Origin: Chitinophagaceae bacterium | Lineage (GTDB): Bacteria; Bacteroidota; Bacteroidia; Chitinophagales; Chitinophagaceae | Assembly: GCA_947447465.1 (NCBI GenBank) | Contig: CANFKE010000023.1 | Coordinates: 1-64,000, forward strand | DNA: 64,000 nucleotides | Direction: 5' to 3' | Shown here: positions 36,554-44,983 of the stretch, piece by piece | Layout of the letters: each line of letters begins with the position of its first letter | How positions within the stretch are numbered: position 1 is the stretch's first letter | The notes under the pieces: generated by a model | Databases searched by the model: none | The model's input: the letters and a program-made list of their open reading frames with translations, nothing else | Told to the model about the DNA's origin: nothing | Made by a program: the position numbers and the translations under genes

Positions 36554-38791
36554 ATGGCTAATTCACTGAAGAAGGTTGGTACAATATTCGCTTTTGCATT
36601 GAGTACGCTTTCACACGCTCAAAACCTCACTAAGTATATAGATCCTATGATAGGTACAGGCGGTCATGGTCATACCTATCCCGGTGCCACTGTGCCATTT
36701 GGTATGGTACAGCTTAGCCCGGATAACGGAGACGAGGGGTGGGACTGGTGCAGCGGATACAACTACAGCAGTCCTGCTATTGCAGGGTTTAGTCATATGC
36801 ACCTCAGCGGCACCGGTTGCGGCGACTGGACCGATATCTCTGTAATGCCGCATACCAGCCTTATCGCAGATTCCTTCAGGTTCTTTAAAGTGCCTTTCGA
36901 TCATCAGAACGAAAAGGCATCGGCAGGTTTTTACAGTGTGGCTATGAACAATGGCGTCAAGGTATCGCTTACAGCCACCGAGCGCGTAGGTTTCCATAAA
37001 TACGAATTTCCTAAGGGTAGCACACCGTTCGTGCGCTTTCAGCTAAACTATATGATCAATTGGGATAGTACCGTTAAGACGCGCATCCTTTTGGTCAATG
37101 ATTCTACTATTGTCGGCTATAGATACTCTTACGGCTGGGCCAATGTAGAGCGTGTTTACTTTGCTGCACGCACTTCTCATGCTATAAAGGCATTGCATAT
37201 TTTCGATTGCAGCACGCATAATGAGATAAAGCAAATAGACGAAAACGGTAAGGACTACAACGGAGAATTGGAATTCATTGATCTTAATGGTCAGCCACTG
37301 TTGATGAAGGTGGCATTGTCATCCGTGAGTTATGATAAGGCGCTTGAAGCATTGAGTGAGATCAAAGGCTGGAACTTCGATGCATACAAGAAAAAGGCAG
37401 AGATGCTATGGGAAAAAGAACTGGAGAAGACCGTAGTAAAGACCAATGACGAGCATCTGAAACGTATCTTCTACACTGCCGTTTACCATACTTGCCTGGC
37501 ACCGGTACTTTATTCCGATGCAGATGGCTACTACAAGAATGCTAAAGACAATGTGCGTCGTATGCGCAAAGGTCAGCGTTATACGGTCTTCTCCCTGTGG
37601 GATACCTTCAGAGGTTTGAATCCTTTATTTACGCTTACTCAGCCCGTTCGCAACATAGATATTCTCAACAGTATGTTGGCATTTTATGAAGAGAACGGAC
37701 TATTGCCGGTATGGGATCTAAGTACATGGGAGACCAATTGTATGAGCGGTTACCATGCCGTTCCTGTTCTTGCAGACGCAGTTTTGAAAGATACCAAAGG
37801 ATTAGATGCCAATCTGGTCTATGAGGCCATGCTGGCAAGCGCCAATCAAAAAGAGCGCGGCACTCAGGATTACATCAAATACGGTTATCTTCCTTCTGAT
37901 AAGGGCTCATTCAGCGTCACTCTTACTGTAGAGTATGCCTACGACGACTGGTGCATAGCTCAGGTAGCTAAGAAACTGGGTAAGATGGATGATTATGCCA
38001 GATTCATGAAGAGGGCAGACTCCTGGAAACAACTTTTTGATAAGCAAACAGGTTTTATGCGTGGTAAGAAGGCAAATGGCTCATGGGTCACTCCTTTCGA
38101 TCCTTATTTTGCTTCAACCGACTGGAAGACATCTAACTACGAAGAGGGTAATGCATGGCAATACACTTTCTTTGTGCCTCACGATATTCAGGGCCTTGCC
38201 AATGCATTTGGCAGCAATGAAGCTTTCATACAGAAGCTCGATTCTCTTTTCAGCGTTAACTCAGGTATCAAAGGCGAGTCTGCACCACCTGATATGAGTG
38301 GATTGATAGGCCAATATGCCCATGGTAACGAACCTAGCCACCATATCGCTTACATGTACAATTTCGTAGGTCAGCCTTGGAAGACTCAAGAGAAGGTGCG
38401 CAATATCATCGAGACCATGTATCACGATAAGCCTGAGGGATACGCTGGTAATGAAGACTGTGGTCAGATGAGTGCTTGGGCAGTATGGAGTATGATGGGC
38501 TTTTTTCCTGCTAATCCTGCTAATGGCGAATACATATTTGGTAGTCCGGTTTTCGATGAGCTTTCTCTGAAACTTCCTTCAGGCAAGACCATGTCTATCA
38601 AAGCTAAGAACAACAGTAAGACCAACATCTACATTCAAGGTGTTACACTGAATGGCAAACCTTACTCAAAGACATACATAGCCCACTCAGAACTGTTGAA
38701 AGGTGGTGTGCTGGAGTTTACAATGGGTGATAAGCCTAATAAAAAATGGGGTGTAGATGCCCAGAATTGGCCGGCAACCGCACATAAATAG
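36554..38791 (+). CDS. Secreted GH92 family alpha-mannosidase (copy 2)
   Basis: A 745-residue GH92 enzyme, paralogous to that at 15518. A signal peptide (ends LSHAQ) is followed at once by LTKYIDPMIGTGGHGHTYPGAT and GFSHMHLSGTG. GNEPSHH lies near residue 591 and GNEDCGQMSAW near 632, the usual GH92 catalytic-region landmarks. Predicted exo-alpha-mannosidase needing calcium, acting in the periplasm or at the surface. Local GC is higher than in the preceding nuclease gene. No polysaccharide-utilisation genes flank it. The C-terminus (KKWGVDAQNWPATAHK) extends past the family core. Confidence 0.93.
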   Translation: MANSLKKVGTIFAFALSTLSHAQNLTKYIDPMIGTGGHGHTYPGATVPFGMVQLSPDNGDEGWDWCSGYNYSSPAIAGFSHMHLSGTGCGDWTDISVMPHTSLIADSFRFFKVPFDHQNEKASAGFYSVAMNNGVKVSLTATERVGFHKYEFPKGSTPFVRFQLNYMINWDSTVKTRILLVNDSTIVGYRYSYGWANVERVYFAARTSHAIKALHIFDCSTHNEIKQIDENGKDYNGELEFIDLNGQPLLMKVALSSVSYDKALEALSEIKGWNFDAYKKKAEMLWEKELEKTVVKTNDEHLKRIFYTAVYHTCLAPVLYSDADGYYKNAKDNVRRMRKGQRYTVFSLWDTFRGLNPLFTLTQPVRNIDILNSMLAFYEENGLLPVWDLSTWETNCMSGYHAVPVLADAVLKDTKGLDANLVYEAMLASANQKERGTQDYIKYGYLPSDKGSFSVTLTVEYAYDDWCIAQVAKKLGKMDDYARFMKRADSWKQLFDKQTGFMRGKKANGSWVTPFDPYFASTDWKTSNYEEGNAWQYTFFVPHDIQGLANAFGSNEAFIQKLDSLFSVNSGIKGESAPPDMSGLIGQYAHGNEPSHHIAYMYNFVGQPWKTQEKVRNIIETMYHDKPEGYAGNEDCGQMSAWAVWSMMGFFPANPANGEYIFGSPVFDELSLKLPSGKTMSIKAKNNSKTNIYIQGVTLNGKPYSKTYIAHSELLKGGVLEFTMGDKPNKKWGVDAQNWPATAHK

Positions 38792-38829
38792 CCATCACCG
38801 GGACGTTTGTTATCAGTTAAACTAGATCA

Positions 38830-38849
38830 GATCGCCTATATTGGCGATC
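38830..38849 (+). terminator. Hairpin after second GH92 gene
   Basis: GATCGCC pairs with GGCGATC around TATATT, 38 bases past the stop. There is no clear T run, so a terminator role is tentative. Confidence 0.4.
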
Positions 38850-38979
38850 CTATACCATATTGTTTTTGTAATTCTTTGAATAACAGTCAGGTAGCTCATT
38901 ATTTTTTCAAAAAAATACCCCGAATTGCTTTGTTATTTAGTTGTTAATGCCTAAGTTCGTGTTATAAATAATATCAACT

Positions 38980-39435
38980 ATGGCTCGTGACCTTAATGAT
39001 AAGAAGAATATAGATAAGCTTGTAAATGAGTTGATTAAGTCGCCTAAGCAAGTAAAGCCTATTCATACTCAAAGTATTATCAGTGATTGTATTCAGGTAC
39101 TGCCTTACAGCTATGTAGATGGGAATGTACAGGAGGTGGTCATTAGTAATGTTTCTTTTATCAATGAGTTCTCATTGATGTCAATTTCAGGTAACAAGCT
39201 GATTATCATTGAAGATTGCATCTTCCATGCTGGTATGAAGATCCATAGCCTTAAAGATGCTAAGATCATTATCCGTAATTGCATATTCAGACAGGCTCCT
39301 GTCATCAAAGCGCTCAGATCTCAGATCTCTGAAACAGGAAATATATTTCCTCACGATATTGAAATGGGTTCACTGACTCTCGATACCACATTTTCTTCAG
39401 CCATTGCGTTGCAGGATGCCATTATCCTCAACTGA
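38980..39435 (+). CDS. Uncharacterised protein with beta-helix-like rungs
   Basis: A 151-residue protein that I do not recognise. No signal peptide or membrane helix. Residues about 45-120 hold a repeating pattern (VVISNVSFIN, LIIIEDCIFHA, KIIIRNCIFRQ, ISETGNIF) spaced about 22 residues apart. This resembles successive rungs of a right-handed parallel beta-helix, with Asn/Asp and Cys-Ile-Phe at equivalent places. The N-terminal 40 residues are charged (RDLNDKKNIDKLVNEL). Codon use looks ordinary and the frame has no close competitor, so it is probably real. Function unknown. Confidence 0.7.
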   Translation: MARDLNDKKNIDKLVNELIKSPKQVKPIHTQSIISDCIQVLPYSYVDGNVQEVVISNVSFINEFSLMSISGNKLIIIEDCIFHAGMKIHSLKDAKIIIRNCIFRQAPVIKALRSQISETGNIFPHDIEMGSLTLDTTFSSAIALQDAIILN

Positions 39436-39441
39436 CCTTAG

Positions 39442-39500
39442 TCTGCTATTGCATCGTACAAAACAAGCACAACTCTGTTTGGACGCTATGCAATAGCAGA
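39442..39500. repeat. 13-bp perfect inverted repeat with 33-base loop
   Basis: TCTGCTATTGCAT (39442-39454) is the exact reverse complement of ATGCAATAGCAGA (39488-39500). It starts 7 bases past the preceding stop. It may be a terminator for that gene or a structured RNA. Confidence 0.6.
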
Positions 39501-39566
39501 ACCTAATTTTAAGCATCATTGTTACAGTCATCACCTCATACCACTATCCGTTGGCAATTTTAATAC

Positions 39567-39574
39567 TACCTTTG
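39567..39574 (+). promoter_or_regulatory. -7 box for RlmK-like gene
   Basis: TACCTTTG fits TAnnTTTG, 50 bases before ATG 39624. No matching -33 element. Confidence 0.4.
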
Positions 39575-39623
39575 CGGCCTTAATCATTACCGCTTGACTA
39601 CTCCGAATCCAGATAAACAGATC

Positions 39624-40559
39624 ATGTTCAAAAATCGCCTGCTTAAGGTGTGGAAACACATTAGTAAGCTGGCAAGAAGGCAGAATATTGCTTGTTTCAG
39701 ATTTTATGATCACGATCTCCCGGAATTTCCATTTGCCATCGAATGGCTCAATGGTGATGTACATGCCGCTGAATATAAGCGGAGGCATGGTATGGAGGAT
39801 GAAGAGCATGAACTTTGGTTGGCCGCTTGCAAACAGACCATCGCAGAGGTATTGGAGGCCGAACCCGAACGTATCTTTATGAAGATACGTCAGCGTAAAG
39901 CTGGCCGTCAGGGGCAATATGAAAAATTCAATGACCAGAAAGAAGAGAAGATAGAAAGGATAGTACCGGAGGGTGGTTTGAATTTCATCATCAACCTCAC
40001 CGACTACCTCGATACAGGTTTATTCCTCGACCACCGCATTACGCGTGGCATGGTCAGAGATGAAGCCAAGGGTAAGAATGTCCTTAACCTGTTCTGTTAT
40101 ACGGGCTCTTTCAGTGTCTATGCCGCAAGTGGTGGCGCAGCTTCTGTTACCTCTGTCGATCTTTCTAAAACATATATCAACTGGGCTAAACGGAATATGC
40201 AGTATAATAAGCTGTATAAGGATACGCAGCACGACTTCATTCACGGAGATGTAATGGAGTGGCTCGATTATATGCCTAAAGATACTTACGACATCATCGT
40301 CTGCGATCCGCCTACATTCTCCAATAGCAAGCGTATGGAAGATACTTTCGATGTGCAACGCGATCACGTTATGCTGCTCAAAAAGCTGCTGAAGGGCTGC
40401 ACGGAATTCGGTAAGATCTATTTCAGCAATAACTACCGCGATTTCGTTCTCGACCGCGATTCAATTCCGGCGGCTACGGTCAAAGACATCACTGCTCAGA
40501 CCACACCTTTCGACTTTCAGGGTAAACTACACCGCAAGTGTTATTTGATTCAGAAGTAA
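39624..40559 (+). CDS. SAM-dependent RNA methyltransferase, RlmK-like
   Basis: A 311-residue class I methyltransferase that closely follows the C-terminal RlmK half of E. coli RlmKL. Visible matches are INLTDYLDTGLFLDHR, LNLFCYTGSFSVYAA (SAM motif I), DPPTFSNSKRM (motif IV) and FDVQRDHV. In RlmKL that half makes m7G2069 in 23S rRNA, while the N-terminal RlmL half makes m2G2445; here only the former is present. The ATG at 39624 is preferred to a TTG at 39594, which adds ten residues. Converges with the OstA-like gene; no strong terminator was seen in the 97-base gap. Confidence 0.88.
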   Translation: MFKNRLLKVWKHISKLARRQNIACFRFYDHDLPEFPFAIEWLNGDVHAAEYKRRHGMEDEEHELWLAACKQTIAEVLEAEPERIFMKIRQRKAGRQGQYEKFNDQKEEKIERIVPEGGLNFIINLTDYLDTGLFLDHRITRGMVRDEAKGKNVLNLFCYTGSFSVYAASGGAASVTSVDLSKTYINWAKRNMQYNKLYKDTQHDFIHGDVMEWLDYMPKDTYDIIVCDPPTFSNSKRMEDTFDVQRDHVMLLKKLLKGCTEFGKIYFSNNYRDFVLDRDSIPAATVKDITAQTTPFDFQGKLHRKCYLIQK

Positions 40560-40656
40560 TAGCTGAATAGATTAATAAATTGGATTACTTCAAAAGTGCC
40601 TGTTGTCGGTTTTTTCTTGCACTGGTCTAAGCGTCTCTCCGGTCTGCGAAGAAAAA

Positions 40657-42372
40657 CTACTCAAACAGTTCTTCCTTACTCAACGGCCTGCGTTCAATTA
40701 GCCATTTGAATCGGCTCAGACGGGTATTGGGGATATCTGCTTTTTGAAGCGGAGTAAGTGTCTGATGAACATTTCTGTCCAGTAAAATACTGCTTACAGA
40801 TTGATCATCAAAAAATACCCGCATCCGGTCTCCTTTGGCCTGTAGTACACCTATGTAGGCACCGTGGTCATCCTTACTGTAATAGATGGCTTCAGCATTA
40901 GGATATACGTTCAGATCGGTGATCGTATTGTTGGTAAAAAATCCTTTCAATGTCCTTCCTTGCACCTGGTCATACAGGCCCGCGTCTATAGGCCCTGCAA
41001 GTGATACTATGAATGCATTATTAGGTACATAGATGCTCTTTATTCGGTTGCTGTCGCTTAGCTTCATGATGATGGTATCGCCCGTCACCTGGCTGTTCCG
41101 CGACCATGCTATCGGGTTACTTATCATGCGGATGCACGAATCTGTTTGTGTGTAAGTAATGCTGTCGCACACGCCTTGCAGCGAGTCTGAAAATATCTTT
41201 ACATGATGGTAGCCGGTGAACAAAAGAGGTGCTGTAGAATCTGCAGCTGTGGTGTCTTCTGTTAGCAGAGCTACTGTGGGCTCTTTCTTCTTCATTCTGT
41301 TCTTTTTTGCATCAGGCTGCTCGGTCGTTATATCAGTCTTAACCAACTTATTACTGACCAATGTTGTTGTGTCTTTCCCCTTATTCAACATCTTTTTTGT
41401 TGTCAGTATCGGTGCCGAATAGAATGTATCTGCTCTCAGATAAAGGGTGTCCTTGCCATTCACTGATTGTAATACAGGTTTATCTGTAGTCCACATCACC
41501 CGTTTCCTGATGTGATACGTAGCTCTGCCGCAATACAAGGTAGAGTGGTGCCCTGTATCTACAGCTATCACATGCCCGTAGGCATAGCTCAAACCGCGTT
41601 TTTTATTATAATAAAGCGTGTCCGACTCTATATATTGTCCGTCATACCATACAGATGATGGGGAATTGAATCCGGCAACACCATTGGCATTATCATAATA
41701 ACCATTACTGGTCTGTAATATCGTTCTGCCGCTATCGCCTACCACCAGAGACTTGGCAAAGAATTGAGTCAGCTTGGTCTCCGTATTATACATCATGTCT
41801 TGCGACTTGGTATGATATTGAGGGTCCTTCACTATTGCATTGCCCAGAAAGTGCGCTTCTTTGGTCTTTACATTATATATCGCTCTGTTGCTGGTAACTA
41901 GGGTAGAGTCGGCTTGCAGTGTTCCGGTATTTTCATACTCGCCCACCTTGGTGCCAAGGTTATAGGTAAGGTCTTCACTCCACAGTCTGTTCTTCCCGTC
42001 TGTTAATGTCACATCTCCCTGCATAAAGGCGATCTTGGTGGCTGCTGTGTAGCGCAGATAGTCGCATGTACCTTGCGTACCCCCTTCCTGTGCTATCCTC
42101 ACATTGCTGAATGCCTGCAATACATTGGTGGTCTTGTTCTGGTACAGGCTATCACAATACAAGGTATCGGTGCCTTGCTGCATGATCACATCGCCCACAA
42201 AACGGAAGTAGTCGCCGGAATCAGTATGCGTAAAGGTAACTACCCGGTTATTCAGTATGTGTATCGTGATTTTTGACGTGTCTGTCTTTTGGGCATATAC
42301 CGATGTCCCGCACAAAAATAGAGCGGTCAACAGGCATAAGGTGTAAAAAATCGTATTGCTGAAAGTCTTCAA
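40657..42372 (-). CDS. OstA-like (LptA-related) envelope protein
   Basis: A 571-residue protein with an N-terminal signal peptide (ends SVYAQ) and OstA/LptA-type beta-jellyroll repeats: the pattern GDV.MQQGTDTLYCDSLYQN followed by repeated Y....K.A.F.G...L. segments through about residue 330. OstA-like proteins take part in lipopolysaccharide transport to the outer membrane. It follows mlaD by 27 bases on the same strand, a pairing that fits a lipid-trafficking operon. There is a Lys/Thr-rich low-complexity stretch near 340-370. The exact partner in the Lpt bridge cannot be told here. Confidence 0.85.
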   Translation of the reverse strand: MKTFSNTIFYTLCLLTALFLCGTSVYAQKTDTSKITIHILNNRVVTFTHTDSGDYFRFVGDVIMQQGTDTLYCDSLYQNKTTNVLQAFSNVRIAQEGGTQGTCDYLRYTAATKIAFMQGDVTLTDGKNRLWSEDLTYNLGTKVGEYENTGTLQADSTLVTSNRAIYNVKTKEAHFLGNAIVKDPQYHTKSQDMMYNTETKLTQFFAKSLVVGDSGRTILQTSNGYYDNANGVAGFNSPSSVWYDGQYIESDTLYYNKKRGLSYAYGHVIAVDTGHHSTLYCGRATYHIRKRVMWTTDKPVLQSVNGKDTLYLRADTFYSAPILTTKKMLNKGKDTTTLVSNKLVKTDITTEQPDAKKNRMKKKEPTVALLTEDTTAADSTAPLLFTGYHHVKIFSDSLQGVCDSITYTQTDSCIRMISNPIAWSRNSQVTGDTIIMKLSDSNRIKSIYVPNNAFIVSLAGPIDAGLYDQVQGRTLKGFFTNNTITDLNVYPNAEAIYYSKDDHGAYIGVLQAKGDRMRVFFDDQSVSSILLDRNVHQTLTPLQKADIPNTRLSRFKWLIERRPLSKEELFE

Positions 42373-42399
42373 ACCTTGTTGTTTGCTTTTGCGGCAGTG

Positions 42400-43326
42400 T
42401 TAATCTTTCTTTTTCTTGCCGAAGATGGTAACATTGATGTAGCGCGATGGATGAGCTTTGAGGTCACCCAGCAGATTGGTCATATTGGTATAAAGATCTT
42501 TATTGTTGATCAGTTGTCCCATAGAACCATCGCCATTATTGATCTTGGTGGTTATGCCATTCAGTTCATTGGTCACATGTTCAAACTGTGTAATGGTCTT
42601 TTGCAACGGTGCATTGGCCATCTGGTTCGATACATTGCTGAAGTTGTTCATGATACGGGTAAGTGTATCATTATTCTTCGCTAGGTTGGCAGAGAAACTG
42701 TTGGCATTGCGCAGTATGCCCTTCACGTTTTCGGTCTCATTAGAGAGGGTCGCCGTCATCTTTGCAAGATTATCAGCAGTCTTGTTCACAGAGGCAATAG
42801 TACCTTTAATACCATTGCGGTTATCTTCTCCCAGTAATACATTCACACCGGCTATTACGGTATCAAGAGAGGCTACTGTTTTCCGCAACGAGGCTACGAG
42901 CGGGGTTATCTCCTTGGTGATATTATCCATTACACCTGGCTCTTCGCCAGTTAACAAGGTAGTTTTAGGCTCAGCTACCGAACTGCTTTTACCCAGATCA
43001 AGTCTGATATTTTTACCATCCAATAACCCTGCAGATACAATAGTGGCCACTGTTCCTTGGGGTATCACTACATCCTTTCTCACTGCTATGGTTACTTTCA
43101 CACCTCTTTCTTCTTCCAGCTCCATAGACAGTACATGCCCTACCACCAGACCACGTATCTCTACAGTCGCAGAATTAAGAAGACCATCCACATTTGCGTA
43201 GTTGCAATAGTAGATCTTATCTTTAGAAAGCAGGTCTGCTCCTTTCAGGAAGTAAAAGCCGGAAAAAAATATAACAAGCGATATGGTGGCCAACAGACCA
43301 ATTCTCACTTCTTTAGAAATACTCAT
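42400..43326 (-). CDS. MlaD/MCE family lipid-transport protein
   Basis: A 308-residue protein with one N-terminal membrane helix (about 8-27) and an MCE domain (about 38-115; VDGLLNSATVEIRGLVVG and GTVATIVSAGLLDGK). The long C-terminal part is rich in Asn/Thr with helical heptads (about 140-290), typical of MCE proteins that thread lipids across the periplasm. Expected to work with an MlaE/MlaF-type ABC permease, which is not in this window. First gene of a two-gene unit with the OstA-like protein. Confidence 0.9.
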   Translation of the reverse strand: MSISKEVRIGLLATISLVIFFSGFYFLKGADLLSKDKIYYCNYANVDGLLNSATVEIRGLVVGHVLSMELEEERGVKVTIAVRKDVVIPQGTVATIVSAGLLDGKNIRLDLGKSSSVAEPKTTLLTGEEPGVMDNITKEITPLVASLRKTVASLDTVIAGVNVLLGEDNRNGIKGTIASVNKTADNLAKMTATLSNETENVKGILRNANSFSANLAKNNDTLTRIMNNFSNVSNQMANAPLQKTITQFEHVTNELNGITTKINNGDGSMGQLINNKDLYTNMTNLLGDLKAHPSRYINVTIFGKKKKD

Positions 43327-43343
43327 AAGTAAGTTTGATGCAA

Positions 43344-43351
43344 CAAAAATA
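43344..43351 (-). promoter_or_regulatory. -7 box for mlaD/OstA-like operon
   Basis: TATTTTTG on the minus strand, 17 bases before the mlaD ATG. No clear -33 match. The rest of the 240-base divergent gap (to 43566) must also hold the promoter for the secreted-protein gene at 43567. Confidence 0.45.
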
Positions 43352-43566
43352 AGACCATTAAGGTAATAATGCAGATATTAGGGTAATTAACTCCTCATAT
43401 AAACGCTAAAGTTTATTAACAATTATAGAGCTATATATTTTTTTACGACGGGTATAGAGCTGTTTCATAGTCTTGTAGCTCCTTTTTGCCTCGTTTATGA
43501 AGTAAAATAATTGGACCACATCTTCGGCCGATTTTAATTGTGGCACGCTTTTAAAGGTAATAAGGT

Positions 43567-44211
43567 ATGAAAAAGCTGATCTTATTATCCGCAATATTGT
43601 TGACCTCATTGATAAGCTATAAGGCTGATGCTCAGGTCAGCGTTAATGTAAATATTGGAACACAACCTGTCTGGGGGCCTGTTGGGTACGACTATGTCCA
43701 ATATTATTATCTCCCCGACATTGATGCCTATTATGCAGTAGATGCACGTCGGTACACTTATTTCAGCGGCGGTCGCTGGATTACCTCCGCATATTTGCCA
43801 CCTATGTATAGAAATTATGATCTCTATCACGGCTATAAAGTGGTGGTCAATGAACAAAGACCATGGCTGAATAACGACCGTTATCGCAGAGATTATGGAA
43901 AATATAAGGGTCGTCACGACCAACCGTTCATCCGCGATAGTCGGGATAGCAGATATTTCGCCAATCCCCGTCATCCGCAACATGCAAAATGGAACGGTAA
44001 TGCTCATCCGGGAAACCCAATGAACAGACCGCAGCAGGTAATGCCACCAAGAGGAGATCAGCAACAACATGGCGGTCAGGGCAATGGAAATAATGATCAT
44101 CGCGATAACAATGGTCACAGTGGAGATCGCGGCAACGACAAAGGTGGGGATCGTGGTGGAGATAATGGACATGGTCATGGAAATGAAAAGGGCGACCACG
44201 GCCATCGTTAG
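43567..44211 (+). CDS. Small secreted protein with Gly/Asp/His/Asn-rich tail
   Basis: A 214-residue protein. Signal peptide (MKKLILLSAILLTSLISYKADAQ), then a Tyr/Trp/Pro-rich domain of about 100 residues (YYYLPDIDAYYAVDARRYTYFSG, SAYLPPMYRNYDLY). From about residue 155 there is a low-complexity tail of HGG, NDHRDNN, GDRG and HGHG units. The tail could bind metal or stay disordered at the surface. AAGG lies just before the ATG. I know similar uncharacterised secreted proteins in Bacteroidota but no function. Confidence 0.75.
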   Translation: MKKLILLSAILLTSLISYKADAQVSVNVNIGTQPVWGPVGYDYVQYYYLPDIDAYYAVDARRYTYFSGGRWITSAYLPPMYRNYDLYHGYKVVVNEQRPWLNNDRYRRDYGKYKGRHDQPFIRDSRDSRYFANPRHPQHAKWNGNAHPGNPMNRPQQVMPPRGDQQQHGGQGNGNNDHRDNNGHSGDRGNDKGGDRGGDNGHGHGNEKGDHGHR

Positions 44212-44231
44212 TATATACGGTTACAATTTGT

Positions 44232-44261
44232 ATAGCCTCGCTGATAGCGGGGCTATTTTTG
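44232..44261 (+). terminator. Terminator after small secreted-protein gene
   Basis: ATAGCCTCGCT (44232-44242) pairs with AGCGGGGCTAT (44246-44256) with G-T wobbles and a GAT loop, then five T. Confidence 0.85.
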
Positions 44262-44515
44262 TATAACGGTGTAGGATAAAAAATATACAATTTCAGGTAG
44301 CTATTGGTAACTAATTGTATGACAAACATTTCTGTTTTCTAGCCCTCTCAATGTGAATATCTTTATTTTTTCAACCCGTTTTCGCATATTAATTTGCACC
44401 CGATTACAACAATATTGCACTTGTTCATTGACATATAGACCTATCACCAGATCGCCTCTGTACAATAGAAGGTGTTCAATAAATAATGCCCTGCCATAAT
44501 TAGTGCATACTCTTG

Positions 44516-44539
44516 TAGAGACCCATAATTGCGTCTCTA
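44516..44539. repeat. Imperfect palindrome TAGAGAC...GTCTCTA
   Basis: TAGAGAC (44516-44522) and GTCTCTA (44533-44539) are exact reverse complements around CCATAATTGC. This resembles short dispersed palindromic repeats; only one copy occurs in the window. Confidence 0.55.
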
Positions 44540-44610
44540 GAGCGGTTTGTAACAAGAACTAAGATGCTCCACCAATGTGTAAACCTATTTTGGGACAAGG
44601 CAGATGAGGC

Positions 44611-44671
44611 AGTGGCAGAAAAGTGGCAGATAAGTAGAAGAAAGTGGCAGAAAGTGGAAGAAAGTGGCAAT
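44611..44671 (+). repeat. Six-fold AGTGGCAGA-type repeat with 10-11 base spacing
   Basis: AGTGGCAGA or close variants start at 44611, 44622, 44633, 44643, 44653 and 44663. An exact inverted copy of AAAGTGGCAG (44641-44650) occurs as CTGCCACTTT at 44751-44760. Confidence 0.75.
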
Positions 44672-44932
44672 TTGTTAAAATGCCCGAAACCCTTGCCTAT
44701 AGAGCACTACAGCCAAATAGCCATCAAAAAACTGCCGAAAAAAATAAAAACTGCCACTTTTTAAATAAAACATTTGTCGCGGGGTCTCTCCCGATTATTT
44801 CGCTATCCTCCCACTTAAACCGAAAACTCCTGAATGGGCTAATAATTGTCAGCTCAGGGTTTTAACCCCAAAGAATCCTTGCAAAACAAAAACACCAATG
44901 TTAGATATGAACAAGGCACAATGTTCAAAATA

Positions 44933-44962
44933 ATAAAGGTGCGGTATTGACCGCACCTTTAT
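44933..44962. terminator. Terminator for SprB-repeat gene (13-bp stem)
   Basis: ATAAAGGTGCGGT (44933-44945) pairs perfectly with ACCGCACCTTTAT (44950-44962), loop ATTG. Lies 21 bases past the stop of the minus-strand gene. Confidence 0.85.
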
Positions 44963-44983
44963 AAATGACTATTGAGATTTGTA

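Larger units (their letters stand above)
44262..44930. other. Gene-poor stretch with short repeats
   Basis: About 670 bases between two terminators with no convincing gene. Small frames of 66-84 codons exist on both strands, but none has a recognisable start context or protein-like composition. The stretch holds a decayed palindrome at 44516-44539 and a purine-rich repeat at 44611-44671 with an inverted copy at 44751. It may be the remnant of a mobile or repeat element. Confidence 0.6.

Noticed and set aside
43606-44205. 199-codon minus-strand frame opposite the small secreted protein
   Set aside because: The plus-strand gene has a clear signal peptide and a start with AAGG upstream; the reverse frame is Ile/Thr-rich shadow sequence.
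44301-44865. Small frames of 66-84 codons in the gene-poor stretch
   Set aside because: Overlapping frames on both strands share the same simple repeats, with no ribosome-binding context and no recognisable domain.
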